This document shows positions 1 through 9,252 of a stretch of DNA of 64,000 nucleotides, piece by piece (the first letter of the stretch is position 1; every line of letters begins with the position of its first letter). The DNA comes from Parasphaerochaeta coccoides DSM 17374 (GTDB taxonomy: Bacteria; Spirochaetota; Spirochaetia; Sphaerochaetales; Sphaerochaetaceae), in the NCBI RefSeq assembly GCF_000208385.1, contig NC_015436.1, forward strand, positions 248,001 through 312,000, written 5' to 3'. The notes under the pieces are model-generated. The model saw only the letters and a program-made list of their open reading frames with translations. It had not been told where the DNA came from and ran no database searches. The translations under genes and the position numbers were made by a program.

Positions 1-1775
<1,775 letters not shown>

Positions 1776-1847
1776 TTCTTGTTCCGGCCCGCACACAGCG
1801 GGCTGCGCCCGCGCCTCTTCCGGATCGGAGGGAGCGCAGGGGGCAGC

Positions 1848-1963
1848 CGGCCCGGTGGTCATAGCAGAGTGGTCATACCCGTTCCCATCCCGAACACGGC
1901 AGTCAAGCACTCTCGCGCCGATGGTACTGCGTTTTTCGCGGGAGAGTAGGTCGCCGCCGGGCC
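1848..1963 (+). rRNA. 5S ribosomal RNA
   Basis: About 116 nt starting CGGCCCGGTGGTCATAGC and ending CGCCGGGCC, with the conserved internal CCCATCCCGAACACGG block. The first and last bases pair to form the closing stem (GGCCCGG with CCGGGCC), directly followed by a run of seven T, so the 3' stem also serves as the operon terminator. It lies about 72 nt after the 23S end, the normal 23S-5S order. Confidence 0.96.
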
Positions 1964-2011
1964 TTTTTTTATGCCCTCTCGTTCGGCAGAAAAAAGCTGA
2001 ACGACAAAAAA

Positions 2012-2049
2012 GGAGTTGTTGCTCTAGTTTTCACTTTTGCAACAACCCC
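2012..2049. repeat. REP-like palindromic repeat, copy A
   Basis: Arms GGAGTTGTTGC (2012-2022) and GCAACAACCCC (2039-2049) form an 11-bp near-perfect hairpin. Its reverse complement aligns over nearly its whole length with 56076-56115, where GGGGTTGTTGCAAAAGTG is shared exactly. Two copies 54 kb apart in opposite orientation indicate a dispersed repeat rather than a plain terminator. Confidence 0.7.
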
Positions 2050-2067
2050 ACCTTAAAACCACCAGCT

Positions 2068-2132
2068 CAGACGGTGATGAACTGACCCCCCAGAGTTGGA
2101 GAACTCTTGGGGGGTCAGTTCATCAGACGGTG
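2068..2132. repeat. 47-bp palindrome bracketed by 9-bp direct repeats, IS3-type end sequence
   Basis: CAGACGGTG occurs at 2068-2076 and again at 2124-2132. Between them, 2077-2123 is an inverted repeat whose arms read ATGAACTGACCCCCCAGAGTT and, on the other strand, the same with one extra A. TGAACTGACCCCC resembles terminal inverted repeats of IS3-family elements (family knowledge). It looks like two IS ends joined head to head, or a tiny non-autonomous element, with a target duplication. It lies between the 5S gene and the convergent metal permease gene and could also stop transcription. Confidence 0.6.
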
Positions 2133-2137
2133 GATTG

Positions 2138-2947
2138 TTATTTCCCCAAGGTTTTTCTTATATGTGAATAGGCAAAGACGAGAAGCAGGATGGCTACGCT
2201 GGTCAGGACTATGGTTCCGCCTGGTTTCAGGTCGAAGTACCACGCTATGGCAAGGCCAGGGAGCATGGCAAGTTCTCCGAAGAATATGGCATAGAGGACA
2301 GTCTGCTTATAGCTTTTGGCAACCTGCAAGGCTGTAGCGACAGGAATCACCAACAGAGAAGCGACAATCAATGCCCCGACTGTCCGTGCAGCCAGGGAGA
2401 TGGTGACTGCCGTGAGAAAGGTGAAGATTCCTGTTACCAGACGTACTGGGATGCCGCTTCGCCGTGCTGCATTCTCATCAAAACTGATGTACAGCAACTG
2501 GCGGTACATGATGATGAAAGATGCCAGAACCACGATGCAAGCGATTACCGTCAGAATGAGTTCTGTCCTGCTGATTGCAACAATACTTCCGAAAAGAAAA
2601 CTAGTGAAGCTCGTCGTATTACGCACGAAGCCACTGAGGATGCCGGCCAGACCGATACCTATCGACATCATGATGGCTATGGACAGTTCTTGGTAACGGG
2701 GAAATATCTTGCGCAGCCCATCAATGCTGAACGCCGCAAGCAGTGAGGCTCCCAACGCTCCCAAGACAGGATTGAATCCGCCGATGAGACCGACCGCGAC
2801 ACCCGCCAGCGAAGCATGGGATAGCGTATCGCCCAGCATGGAAAGCCGCCGTAACACAAGGATAATTCCAATGCAGGGCATGATGAGTGCCAAAAGGAAA
2901 CCTGTGGCAAGTGCCACGCGCATGAATTCATACTGGAACATGGACAT
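2138..2947 (-). CDS. Metal-ion ABC transporter permease, ZnuB/MntB family
   Basis: Inner-membrane subunit of a zinc, manganese or iron ABC importer. The 269-residue protein is almost entirely hydrophobic, with about eight or nine predicted helices, which fits the ABC-3 permease family. The start at 2947 is preferred because GGGAGG lies 7 nt upstream; a longer frame reaching 3028 has no such site and would run through the ATPase gene. The first codons overlap the 3' end of the ATPase gene by 20 nt, so the two are translationally coupled. No binding-protein gene is beside them. The metal cannot be told from sequence. Confidence 0.88.
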   Translation of the reverse strand: MSMFQYEFMRVALATGFLLALIMPCIGIILVLRRLSMLGDTLSHASLAGVAVGLIGGFNPVLGALGASLLAAFSIDGLRKIFPRYQELSIAIMMSIGIGLAGILSGFVRNTTSFTSFLFGSIVAISRTELILTVIACIVVLASFIIMYRQLLYISFDENAARRSGIPVRLVTGIFTFLTAVTISLAARTVGALIVASLLVIPVATALQVAKSYKQTVLYAIFFGELAMLPGLAIAWYFDLKPGGTIVLTSVAILLLVFAYSHIRKTLGK

Positions 2948-3614
2948 CGTGCAACCCTCCCATGGTAATGCGACCGGTTTCCACACGCATGATGTTTCCC
3001 GTATATTTTTCCAGCTCATGGGTATCATGAGAGATTACCACGATAGTCAGCCCATGCGTCTGTAGGTGGGCAAGAGTCTCAAAAATGCGTGACGTACTCT
3101 GGGTGTCCACCCCCGCGGTCGGTTCATCGAGGAGCAGGAGACGGGGCGCACCTGCCAGGACGCGGGACAACAAAACCCGTTGACGCTGCCCGCCGGAAAG
3201 CTCTCCCAGAAGACGATTCTTCATGTTTTGCATTCCTGTGAGGCGTAAGGCTTCATCGACCAGATTCTCTCTTTCCTTCCCGTGTGGTTTCAGCGGATAT
3301 AAGGCCGTGGAAACTATTTCCCGTACTGTTGCCGGAAAAGCCGCATCGACAGGAAACTGACTCATGTATCCGACATTCTTCCACGACGCAAAAGCAGCAG
3401 GGTTCTGGCCGAAGATGGCAACCGTTCCGTTGCTGGGAAGAAGCTCACCTAAAAAAAGGCGCATCAATGTGGTTTTTCCCGAACCATTGCGTCCGCTGAT
3501 GCAGACGAACTGCCCTTCATCGATGCGCAGGGACAATGAAGATAGCACAGGCGTCTGGCCATAAGAAAAAGAAACATCCGAGCATTTTATTGCCGGTATG
3601 GAAGATTCGGACAT
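2928..3614 (-). CDS. Metal-ion ABC transporter ATP-binding protein, ZnuC/MntA family
   Basis: Energises the permease encoded downstream. It is 228 residues with Walker A GRNGSGKTT (about residue 41), signature LSGGQRQRV (about 138), Walker B LLLLDEP and the switch His in VISHD. Length and order match single-domain ABC ATPases. AGAGGAAG lies 6-12 nt before the ATG. It is first in a two-gene minus-strand operon. Its upstream region (3615-3760) is AT-rich and contains the dyad CATATACTTATATG, which could be an operator, but I cannot assign Zur, Fur or MntR. The missing binding protein is probably encoded elsewhere. Confidence 0.9.
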   Translation of the reverse strand: MSESSIPAIKCSDVSFSYGQTPVLSSLSLRIDEGQFVCISGRNGSGKTTLMRLFLGELLPSNGTVAIFGQNPAAFASWKNVGYMSQFPVDAAFPATVREIVSTALYPLKPHGKERENLVDEALRLTGMQNMKNRLLGELSGGQRQRVLLSRVLAGAPRLLLLDEPTAGVDTQSTSRIFETLAHLQTHGLTIVVISHDTHELEKYTGNIMRVETGRITMGGLHDVHVPV

Positions 3615-3863
3615 CAGTAGACTTCCTCTCGCACGGCATCACTTCTTACCATGCGCACCCATCCATAGTACTGACGTGACATCCGCAGCGTCAAGGTATG
3701 GGATTGTTATTATTTGTTCAACATATACTTATATGAGTACTTCATTAACCTTTGACTTTGCCCTGAGCATTTTCTTTTCCCTGAACTGGGGAGGGATATC
3801 ATCGCTGTGCACCTAAATTACTAGTATATTACGGTATTTAATATAAATTATCTTTTTTACCGC

Positions 3864-3892
3864 TTGCCTAAGAGCTATGATTTCCCTATAGT
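3864..3892 (+). promoter_or_regulatory. Sigma-70 type promoter of metNIQ
   Basis: TTGCCT (3864-3869), a 17-bp spacer and TATAGT (3887-3892). Transcription would begin near 3899, leaving a leader of about 28 nt before the metN ATG at 3927. That leader is too short for a SAM riboswitch, so methionine control, if any, must come from a protein repressor or from a promoter further upstream. Confidence 0.6.
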
Positions 3893-3926
3893 AGTAGGAA
3901 CTTATTCCGGGGGGGGAGAGAGCCAG

Positions 3927-4943
3927 ATGCAGATACGCCTAGAAAACGTCGAGCGTTCCTATGGGTTCCTGCATGCTGTGAACGGCATCAGCCTCTCTAT
4001 CCCGACCAACTCGATTTATGGGGTCATCGGTAGGAGCGGAGCAGGAAAATCTACATTGGTTCGTCTGGTCAGCCTCTTGGAGCGTCCTGATTCCGGCACT
4101 GTCTTTTATGACGGACAGAGGGTTGATGACCTTGATGAGCAAGGACTGATTCTTCAAAGACGCCGCTTGGGGATGATTTTCCAGAACTTCAACCTTTTTT
4201 CCTCGCGCAGCGCCGGACAAAACGTCTCTTACCCGCTTGAAATAGCTGGTTACAAATCTTCTGACATCAAGGAAAGGGTAAAGGAACTGCTTGATTTGGT
4301 AGGCTTGGGTGACCGTGAGAAGGCTCCCATCAGCACGCTGAGCGGCGGACAGAAGCAACGCATCGCCATCGCCCGTGCTTTGGCGGTGCGACCTGACATC
4401 CTTTTTTGTGATGAAGCGACCAGTGCGCTTGATCCCCAGACAACCCATTCCATACTGTCTCTGCTGAAAGAAATCCAGAGCAAGATGAATCTTACTATCG
4501 TGATGATCACCCACCAAATGGAAGTTGTGAGGGACAGTTGCGAAAGAGTAGCAGTCCTGGACGACGGGAAGGTAGTGGAAGAGGGTCTTGTCACCGATAT
4601 CTTCGCCCATCCCCAGACTACAGTGACACGGGACTTTCTCAGTCATCTGTCTCCTGTGGATGCGTCTCCCTCCGAACATGAGGAAGGCTTGGTCAGATGG
4701 TCTGAGGACGGTGGCCGCTATACGTTGCGTTTCCGTGGCGGGAATACCGATTTGCCTATTTTGAGCCAACTTTCCCGCAAGTTCGAGGTTGAATTTAATA
4801 TTCGCGCCGGAGGTGTCCAGAATGTCGGCGGGGAGAAGATTGGTACTCTGATTAGCGATATCTCCGGTACTCCCGATGTCGTTGCGGCGGTCATTGCCGA
4901 GCTGAAAAAGCAAGGCGTCTATGTCGAGGAGGCCAGGTCATGA
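3927..4943 (+). CDS. metN: Methionine ABC transporter ATP-binding protein MetN
   Basis: ATPase of the D/L-methionine importer. It has Walker A GRSGAGKST near residue 40, signature LSGGQKQR, Walker B ILFCDEAT and, after about residue 255, the C-terminal ACT-like NIL domain that binds methionine and inhibits transport in this family. At 338 residues it has the usual MetN length. The ATG at 3927 follows a run of G and GAGAG and sits at the start of homology (MQIRLENV); an upstream in-frame extension overlaps the promoter. It is followed by metI with a 4-nt overlap and by metQ 98 nt later, the standard order. Confidence 0.95.
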   Translation: MQIRLENVERSYGFLHAVNGISLSIPTNSIYGVIGRSGAGKSTLVRLVSLLERPDSGTVFYDGQRVDDLDEQGLILQRRRLGMIFQNFNLFSSRSAGQNVSYPLEIAGYKSSDIKERVKELLDLVGLGDREKAPISTLSGGQKQRIAIARALAVRPDILFCDEATSALDPQTTHSILSLLKEIQSKMNLTIVMITHQMEVVRDSCERVAVLDDGKVVEEGLVTDIFAHPQTTVTRDFLSHLSPVDASPSEHEEGLVRWSEDGGRYTLRFRGGNTDLPILSQLSRKFEVEFNIRAGGVQNVGGEKIGTLISDISGTPDVVAAVIAELKKQGVYVEEARS

Positions 4944-5617
4944 GTTCATTCTTTACCAACGATGTCTTCCGCCTGCTTTTTCCATCGACCTTGCAGACAT
5001 TGCAGATGGTTTTTTTCTCTACGGTGTTTTCCTTGTTGCTCGGAGTGCCGCTCGGAGTCCTGCTGACCATCACGTCCGCCGAAGAACAGGGAGGTATCAT
5101 GCCTCGTCCGGTTCTCAACAGCGTCTTGGGTCGCATCGTGAACATATTGAGGTCATTTCCTTTCATCATATTGATGATTCTGCTCTTTCCCTTGTCCCGG
5201 ATACTGGTGGGGACAAGCATCGGTACGACTGCTACGATTGTACCGTTGTCGATTGCTGCTGCGCCGTTTGTCGCCCGTGTGATAGAAACGGCACTCAAGG
5301 AGGTGGATCCGGGGGTCGTTCAGGCCGCCCGCGCCATGGGATCCACGACGTGGCAGATTATCTGGAAAGTCTTGATTCCGGAGGCCACCCCTTCGCTGAT
5401 ATCAGGTGTCACCCTGACCATCATCAACCTGATTGGCTACTCGGCCATGGCCGGAGCCATAGGAGGAGGGGGTCTCGGAGACCTTGCCATCCGTTATGGG
5501 TTCCAACGTTTCCGCGGAGATGTCATGTTCGCGGCCGTCGTGGTCATTCTGGTTCTCGTGGAACTCATCCAGGTTATCGGCAACCGCTGGAGCGCACGAG
5601 TCATAGCTCGTCGCTGA
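4940..5617 (+). CDS. metI: Methionine ABC transporter permease MetI
   Basis: Membrane subunit of the methionine importer: 225 residues, five predicted transmembrane segments, with the EAA-type cytoplasmic loop around 'EVDPGVVQAARAMGST' that docks onto MetN. The ATG overlaps the metN stop codon (ATGA), implying coupled translation. Length and placement match MetI exactly. The C-terminal 'GGGGLGDLAIRYGFQRF' stretch is a family hallmark. Confidence 0.95.
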   Translation: MSSFFTNDVFRLLFPSTLQTLQMVFFSTVFSLLLGVPLGVLLTITSAEEQGGIMPRPVLNSVLGRIVNILRSFPFIILMILLFPLSRILVGTSIGTTATIVPLSIAAAPFVARVIETALKEVDPGVVQAARAMGSTTWQIIWKVLIPEATPSLISGVTLTIINLIGYSAMAGAIGGGGLGDLAIRYGFQRFRGDVMFAAVVVILVLVELIQVIGNRWSARVIARR

Positions 5618-5715
5618 TTGATTAGAAACAAATTCACTTTTCATTGATACGATAAAAACTGAGAATTATGCCGGGAGAGGCAATGATGTCCTATACCCGG
5701 TAAAGGGAGATAAAA

Positions 5716-6525
5716 ATGAAAAAAGCTATAGCTGTCCTGCTTATTGCTTTCGTGGCCATCGGATTGGTATTTGCGGCCGGAGCCAAGGAGTCCGCTCCTT
5801 CCACCGTCAAGTTGGTCGTCGGCGCCACCCCTGAACCTCATGCGGCCTTCCTTAGCCTGATTGTCAGTGATTTGGCAGCTCAGGGGATTGCGTTAGAGGT
5901 TCGTGAGTTCACCGACTATGTCACGCCGAACGCCGCGCTCAATGCCGGGGAACTGGATGCTAACTTCTTCCAGCACATCCCCTATCTTGAAGATCAGATT
6001 TCTTCCCAGGGGTACAAGCTGGCCAATGCCGGAGGAATCCACATTGAACCGTTCGCCCTGTATTCCAGGAAGGTCACATCCCTCAAGGATCTTAAGAACG
6101 GCGCGACCGTAGCCATTCCCAATGATCCCACCAACGGCGGACGTGCCCTTCTGCTTCTCCAGAGTGCCGGTCTGATTACTCTTAAGGCTGGAGCCGGGTT
6201 GTCAGCGACTGTTCTGGACATTGCCAGCAATCCGAAGGGTTTGAAGATTACCGAACTTGAAGCCGCCACGCTTCCCCGTGTCCTTGGTGATGTTGACCTT
6301 GCCGCCATCAACGGGAACTATGCTATTCCCGCTGGCCTCACTGCCACGAAGGACGGCTTGTTCGTCGAAGGAGCGGACAGCCCGTATGTGAACGTTGTTG
6401 CTGTTCGTGCCGGAGATGAAAGCAAACCAGCCATCCAGGCGTTGGTCAAGGCACTGAAAAGCAAAGTCGTGCAGGATTATGTCGCAGTTACCTATAAGGA
6501 CGGCGAGGTCGTCCTGGTAGACTAG
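5716..6525 (+). CDS. metQ: Methionine-binding protein MetQ (NlpA family)
   Basis: Extracytoplasmic substrate-binding component, 269 residues. A signal peptide (residues 1-21, MKKAIAVLLIAFVAIGLVFA) is followed by AGAKES. There is no lipobox cysteine, whereas MetQ/NlpA proteins of many bacteria are lipoproteins, so this one may be soluble in the periplasm or anchored otherwise. NlpA-family features include 'GATPEPHAAFLS', 'ANFFQHIPYLEDQ' and 'VAIPNDPTNGGRALLLLQ'. The gap from metI (5618-5715) holds a weak CCGGG/CCCGG hairpin. RBS: AAGGGAG, 6 nt before the ATG. Confidence 0.94.
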   Translation: MKKAIAVLLIAFVAIGLVFAAGAKESAPSTVKLVVGATPEPHAAFLSLIVSDLAAQGIALEVREFTDYVTPNAALNAGELDANFFQHIPYLEDQISSQGYKLANAGGIHIEPFALYSRKVTSLKDLKNGATVAIPNDPTNGGRALLLLQSAGLITLKAGAGLSATVLDIASNPKGLKITELEAATLPRVLGDVDLAAINGNYAIPAGLTATKDGLFVEGADSPYVNVVAVRAGDESKPAIQALVKALKSKVVQDYVAVTYKDGEVVLVD

Positions 6526-6594
6526 TTTGCGGATTGGGTGGAAATAAAGAGTACAATGCGATTACGGTTGCATGACTGCATGTAGCCGTGAGCA

Positions 6595-6646
6595 GATGAA
6601 ACTTGAATGAGGCGGAGCGCAAGCCGAGCCTCTGGTATCTTTCATC
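6595..6646 (+). ncRNA. Possible structured leader upstream of rmuC
   Basis: GATGAAA (6595-6601) pairs with TTTCATC (6640-6646), and inside it GAGGC (6609-6613) pairs with GCCTC (6628-6632), separated by a symmetric 7x7 internal loop. A second possible stem CGGG/CCCG follows near 6685-6710. The 214-nt metQ-rmuC gap is unusually GC-rich for an intergenic region here. I do not recognise a known RNA family; it could be a metQ terminator complex, a small RNA or an rmuC leader. Confidence 0.3.
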
Positions 6647-6739
6647 ACATGCCTGAGCGTGGTAGACTTGTCGCGGGTCGCCACAGGGGACTCCCGTAGA
6701 TGACAACCTGCGGGTATCCGGCGATTCCAGGGAGGTAGT

Positions 6740-8083
6740 ATGCCCACAGGAACCATCGCCGTGATATCCGGGGTTGTTTTTTTATCTATAAGCTTCATTA
6801 CCATCATTCTTGTCATGGCGTCACGGAGACGGGACATGCGTGAAGTGCTGGGTCGCTTTGACGCTCTTTCAGGTCAGGTCGCCCGTTTGGAAGGCATGAT
6901 GAACGGACTCCATCATTCCGTGGACACTCTGCAAGGAGCCGTCACCGAAAGAGGCCGCTTGGATCGGCAGGAGATGACGGATACGCTTGGCAGGCAACGC
7001 AAAGATGCGTCAGATGATTTCAAAACGCTGACCGAAAGCGTGTCGCGTCAGCTCCAGGACATGCGCGGGATTACGGAAAAGCTGTCCTCCGATGTCCATG
7101 AGCGGCTGGAGAGAATCCGCACCGATAACGAGAAGCGGCTTGACCAGATGCGTCAGACGGTCGATGAGAAGTTGCAGACAACGCTTGAAAAGCGTCTGGG
7201 GGAATCATTCCAACAAGTCAGCGAGCAGCTCAAGGCCGTTTACACATCCATGGGAGAGATGAAGGAACTTGCCCATGGGGTGGGAGATTTGAAGCGTGTG
7301 CTGACCAACATCAAGAGCCGCGGTGTCTGGGGAGAAGTCCAGGCAGACATGATTCTTTCCGAAGTGTTCACCGCCGAACAGTTCGAGCGTAATGTAGCGA
7401 CCAAGAAGGGGAGTAACGACAGGGTTGAGTTCGCGGTGAAACTGCCGGGAGCTTCCCGTGATATGAAAGAACCTGTCTGGCTTCCCGTTGATGCCAAATT
7501 CCCCAAGGAAGACTATGAACGACTTCTTTCCAGTCAGGAAGCGACTGATGTCCAGGGTGTGGAAGCTGCTGTCGCCGCCCTTAAGCGGCGGTTCATCATG
7601 GAAGCGAAGACGATACGGGAGAAATACATTGACCCGCCTCATACGACTGATTTTGCCATCATGTTCCTGCCGGTCGAAGGTTTGTACGCCGAAGCGCTTC
7701 GTATTCCCGGTCTGACCGATGAGCTGCAACGCACGTCCAGGGTGACCATAGCCGGACCTACGACCTTTGCCGCCATGCTCAACAGTTTGCAGATGGGTTT
7801 CAGGACTTTGGCTATCGAAAAGCGGTCCAGCGAGGCGTGGGAAGTCTTGGGGAAGGTAAAGACGGAATTTGGCACTTTCGGAGGTATCCTGGACAAGACG
7901 CGGATTAAGCTGACTCAGGCTGTGGATAGTCTGGATTCAGCTTCTCGGCGGACACGTGCCATTGAAAGAAACTTGCGCGGCGTGGAGGCTGTGTCGTTTT
8001 CCGGTGAACCTTTTTCCTTGGGTGATGGAGAATCTGCGGATACGGAGTTTGGTACGGACGTGGGAAATACGGGAAATGAGTAA
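6740..8083 (+). CDS. rmuC: DNA recombination protein RmuC family
   Basis: 447-residue protein with an N-terminal membrane anchor (about residues 6-27), a long coiled coil (about 35-180, rich in E/K/R/Q heptads), and a C-terminal RmuC domain (about 190-400) with 'GVWGEVQADMILSEVF', 'PVDAKFPKEDYERLL' and 'EGLYAEAL'. RmuC limits inversions at short inverted repeats in E. coli and is thought to be a membrane-bound nuclease (family knowledge). GGGAGG precedes the ATG by 7 nt. It seems to be transcribed alone or with argF, which starts 63 nt downstream but has its own promoter. Confidence 0.92.
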   Translation: MPTGTIAVISGVVFLSISFITIILVMASRRRDMREVLGRFDALSGQVARLEGMMNGLHHSVDTLQGAVTERGRLDRQEMTDTLGRQRKDASDDFKTLTESVSRQLQDMRGITEKLSSDVHERLERIRTDNEKRLDQMRQTVDEKLQTTLEKRLGESFQQVSEQLKAVYTSMGEMKELAHGVGDLKRVLTNIKSRGVWGEVQADMILSEVFTAEQFERNVATKKGSNDRVEFAVKLPGASRDMKEPVWLPVDAKFPKEDYERLLSSQEATDVQGVEAAVAALKRRFIMEAKTIREKYIDPPHTTDFAIMFLPVEGLYAEALRIPGLTDELQRTSRVTIAGPTTFAAMLNSLQMGFRTLAIEKRSSEAWEVLGKVKTEFGTFGGILDKTRIKLTQAVDSLDSASRRTRAIERNLRGVEAVSFSGEPFSLGDGESADTEFGTDVGNTGNE

Positions 8084-8091
8084 TTATGCGC

Positions 8092-8135
8092 TTGATATTC
8101 CTTGTTTTTCCTGTTCTAATGCATAAATATTCATA
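8092..8135 (+). promoter_or_regulatory. argF promoter with ARG box
   Basis: TTGATA (8092-8097), a 17-bp spacer, and TCTAAT (8115-8120) form a good sigma-70 promoter. AATGCATAAATATTCATA (8118-8135) differs at one position from the ArgR consensus WNTGAATWWWWATTCANW and covers the -10 end and the start site. Arginine-dependent repression by an ArgR/AhrC protein is therefore the likely control; the regulator gene is not in this window. Confidence 0.65.
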
Positions 8136-8146
8136 AAGGGGAAAAT

Positions 8147-9166
8147 ATGAATCTTTTATCCACTTTGAAAGGACGTAGCTTCCTTACTCTCCTTGATTAT
8201 TCCGCGCAGGAGATACATGCGCTCCTTGCTCTCGCTTCTGAACTCAAGGCGCGCAAGAAGGGTTGCCCGTCCGATTTACCACGTCATCTGCTTGAAGACA
8301 AGAACATCGTCCTGATTTTTGACAAGACATCCACCCGCACCCGTTGTTCCTTTGAGGTGGCGGCATTTGACGAAGGCGCCAACGTGACGTTCCTCACCAA
8401 CAGCCAGATGGGAGGAAAAGAGTCCGTCGAGGATACCGCGCGTGTCTTGGGACGGATGTACGATGGCATAGAATACCGTGGTTTTTCCCAGAGGGTGGTG
8501 GAAAATCTTGCCGCGTACAGTGGAATCCCCGTTTTTAACGGTTTGACCGATGACGATCATCCTACCCAGGTGCTGGCGGATTTCCTGACTGCACAGGAGC
8601 ATGTCGATAAGCCTCTTGAGGCGATGAAACTGGTCTATGTCGGTGATGGTCGCAACAATGTCGCCAATGCCTTGTTGATTGGCGGGGCAAAGGTAGGGAT
8701 GGATGTGACTGTTTCCTCTCCGCGTGGATTGTTCCCTGATTCCGCGTTGCTTGAGAAGCTTTCTCCTATTGCCGCTGCTTCCGGTTCCCTCTTGTCCGTA
8801 GAGGAAAATCCGTATGAGGCGGTGAAGGGGGCGGACATCATTTATACGGATGTCTGGGTCTCGATGGGTGAGGAGGACAAGGCGCGGGAAAGGGTCGCCC
8901 TGCTCAAAGCGTATCAAGTGAATGAGGCCTTGCTTGAAGCGACGGGAAATCCGAAGGTCATCTTTGAACATTGCCTGCCCGCTTACCATGACCGGAATAC
9001 TGTTTCCGGTGCCAAGCTGTGTGATATCGCTGGTATGGATGCCCTGGAGGTCACGGACGATGTGTTCCGTGGAGCTCATTCTGTCGTTTTCGATGAAGCG
9101 GAGAACCGGATGCATACAATCAAGGCGGTGATGGTCGCGTCCTTGAGCGACAAGCTCCCTCGATGA
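8147..9166 (+). CDS. argF: Ornithine carbamoyltransferase
   Basis: Makes citrulline from ornithine and carbamoyl phosphate, in arginine synthesis (or in the reverse direction in arginine deiminase pathways). The 339-residue protein carries the carbamoyl-phosphate site STRTR (about 65), 'DDDHPTQVLADFLT', the ornithine-binding SMG loop in 'DVWVSMG' and the catalytic HCLPA motif (about 279). No arc or other arg genes adjoin it, and the ARG box favours the biosynthetic role, so argF rather than arcB. RBS AAGGGG is 7 nt upstream. Its 3' third was duplicated and partly deleted at 10450-10640. Confidence 0.94.
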   Translation: MNLLSTLKGRSFLTLLDYSAQEIHALLALASELKARKKGCPSDLPRHLLEDKNIVLIFDKTSTRTRCSFEVAAFDEGANVTFLTNSQMGGKESVEDTARVLGRMYDGIEYRGFSQRVVENLAAYSGIPVFNGLTDDDHPTQVLADFLTAQEHVDKPLEAMKLVYVGDGRNNVANALLIGGAKVGMDVTVSSPRGLFPDSALLEKLSPIAAASGSLLSVEENPYEAVKGADIIYTDVWVSMGEEDKARERVALLKAYQVNEALLEATGNPKVIFEHCLPAYHDRNTVSGAKLCDIAGMDALEVTDDVFRGAHSVVFDEAENRMHTIKAVMVASLSDKLPR

Positions 9167-9252
9167 TTTTCTTCACGCACTATTGTTTTTGTGATATCGT
9201 CCGTTGTCTATTTGTGATAAGATTTCAAATCAGTACCAAGGGAGGTATTTTC

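Noticed and set aside
3790-3927. SAM riboswitch before metN
   Set aside because: No S-box helices are visible, and the best promoter leaves a leader of only about 28 nt.
3939-4913. 324-codon antisense frame in metN and similar long antisense frames in argF, katA, ugpC, glgP and the acyl-CoA synthetase gene
   Set aside because: All oppose genes with clear motifs and lack any recognisable protein feature.
8147-9166. Assignment as catabolic arcB
   Set aside because: No arcA, arcC or arcD genes adjoin and the promoter carries an ARG box, so the biosynthetic argF is favoured.
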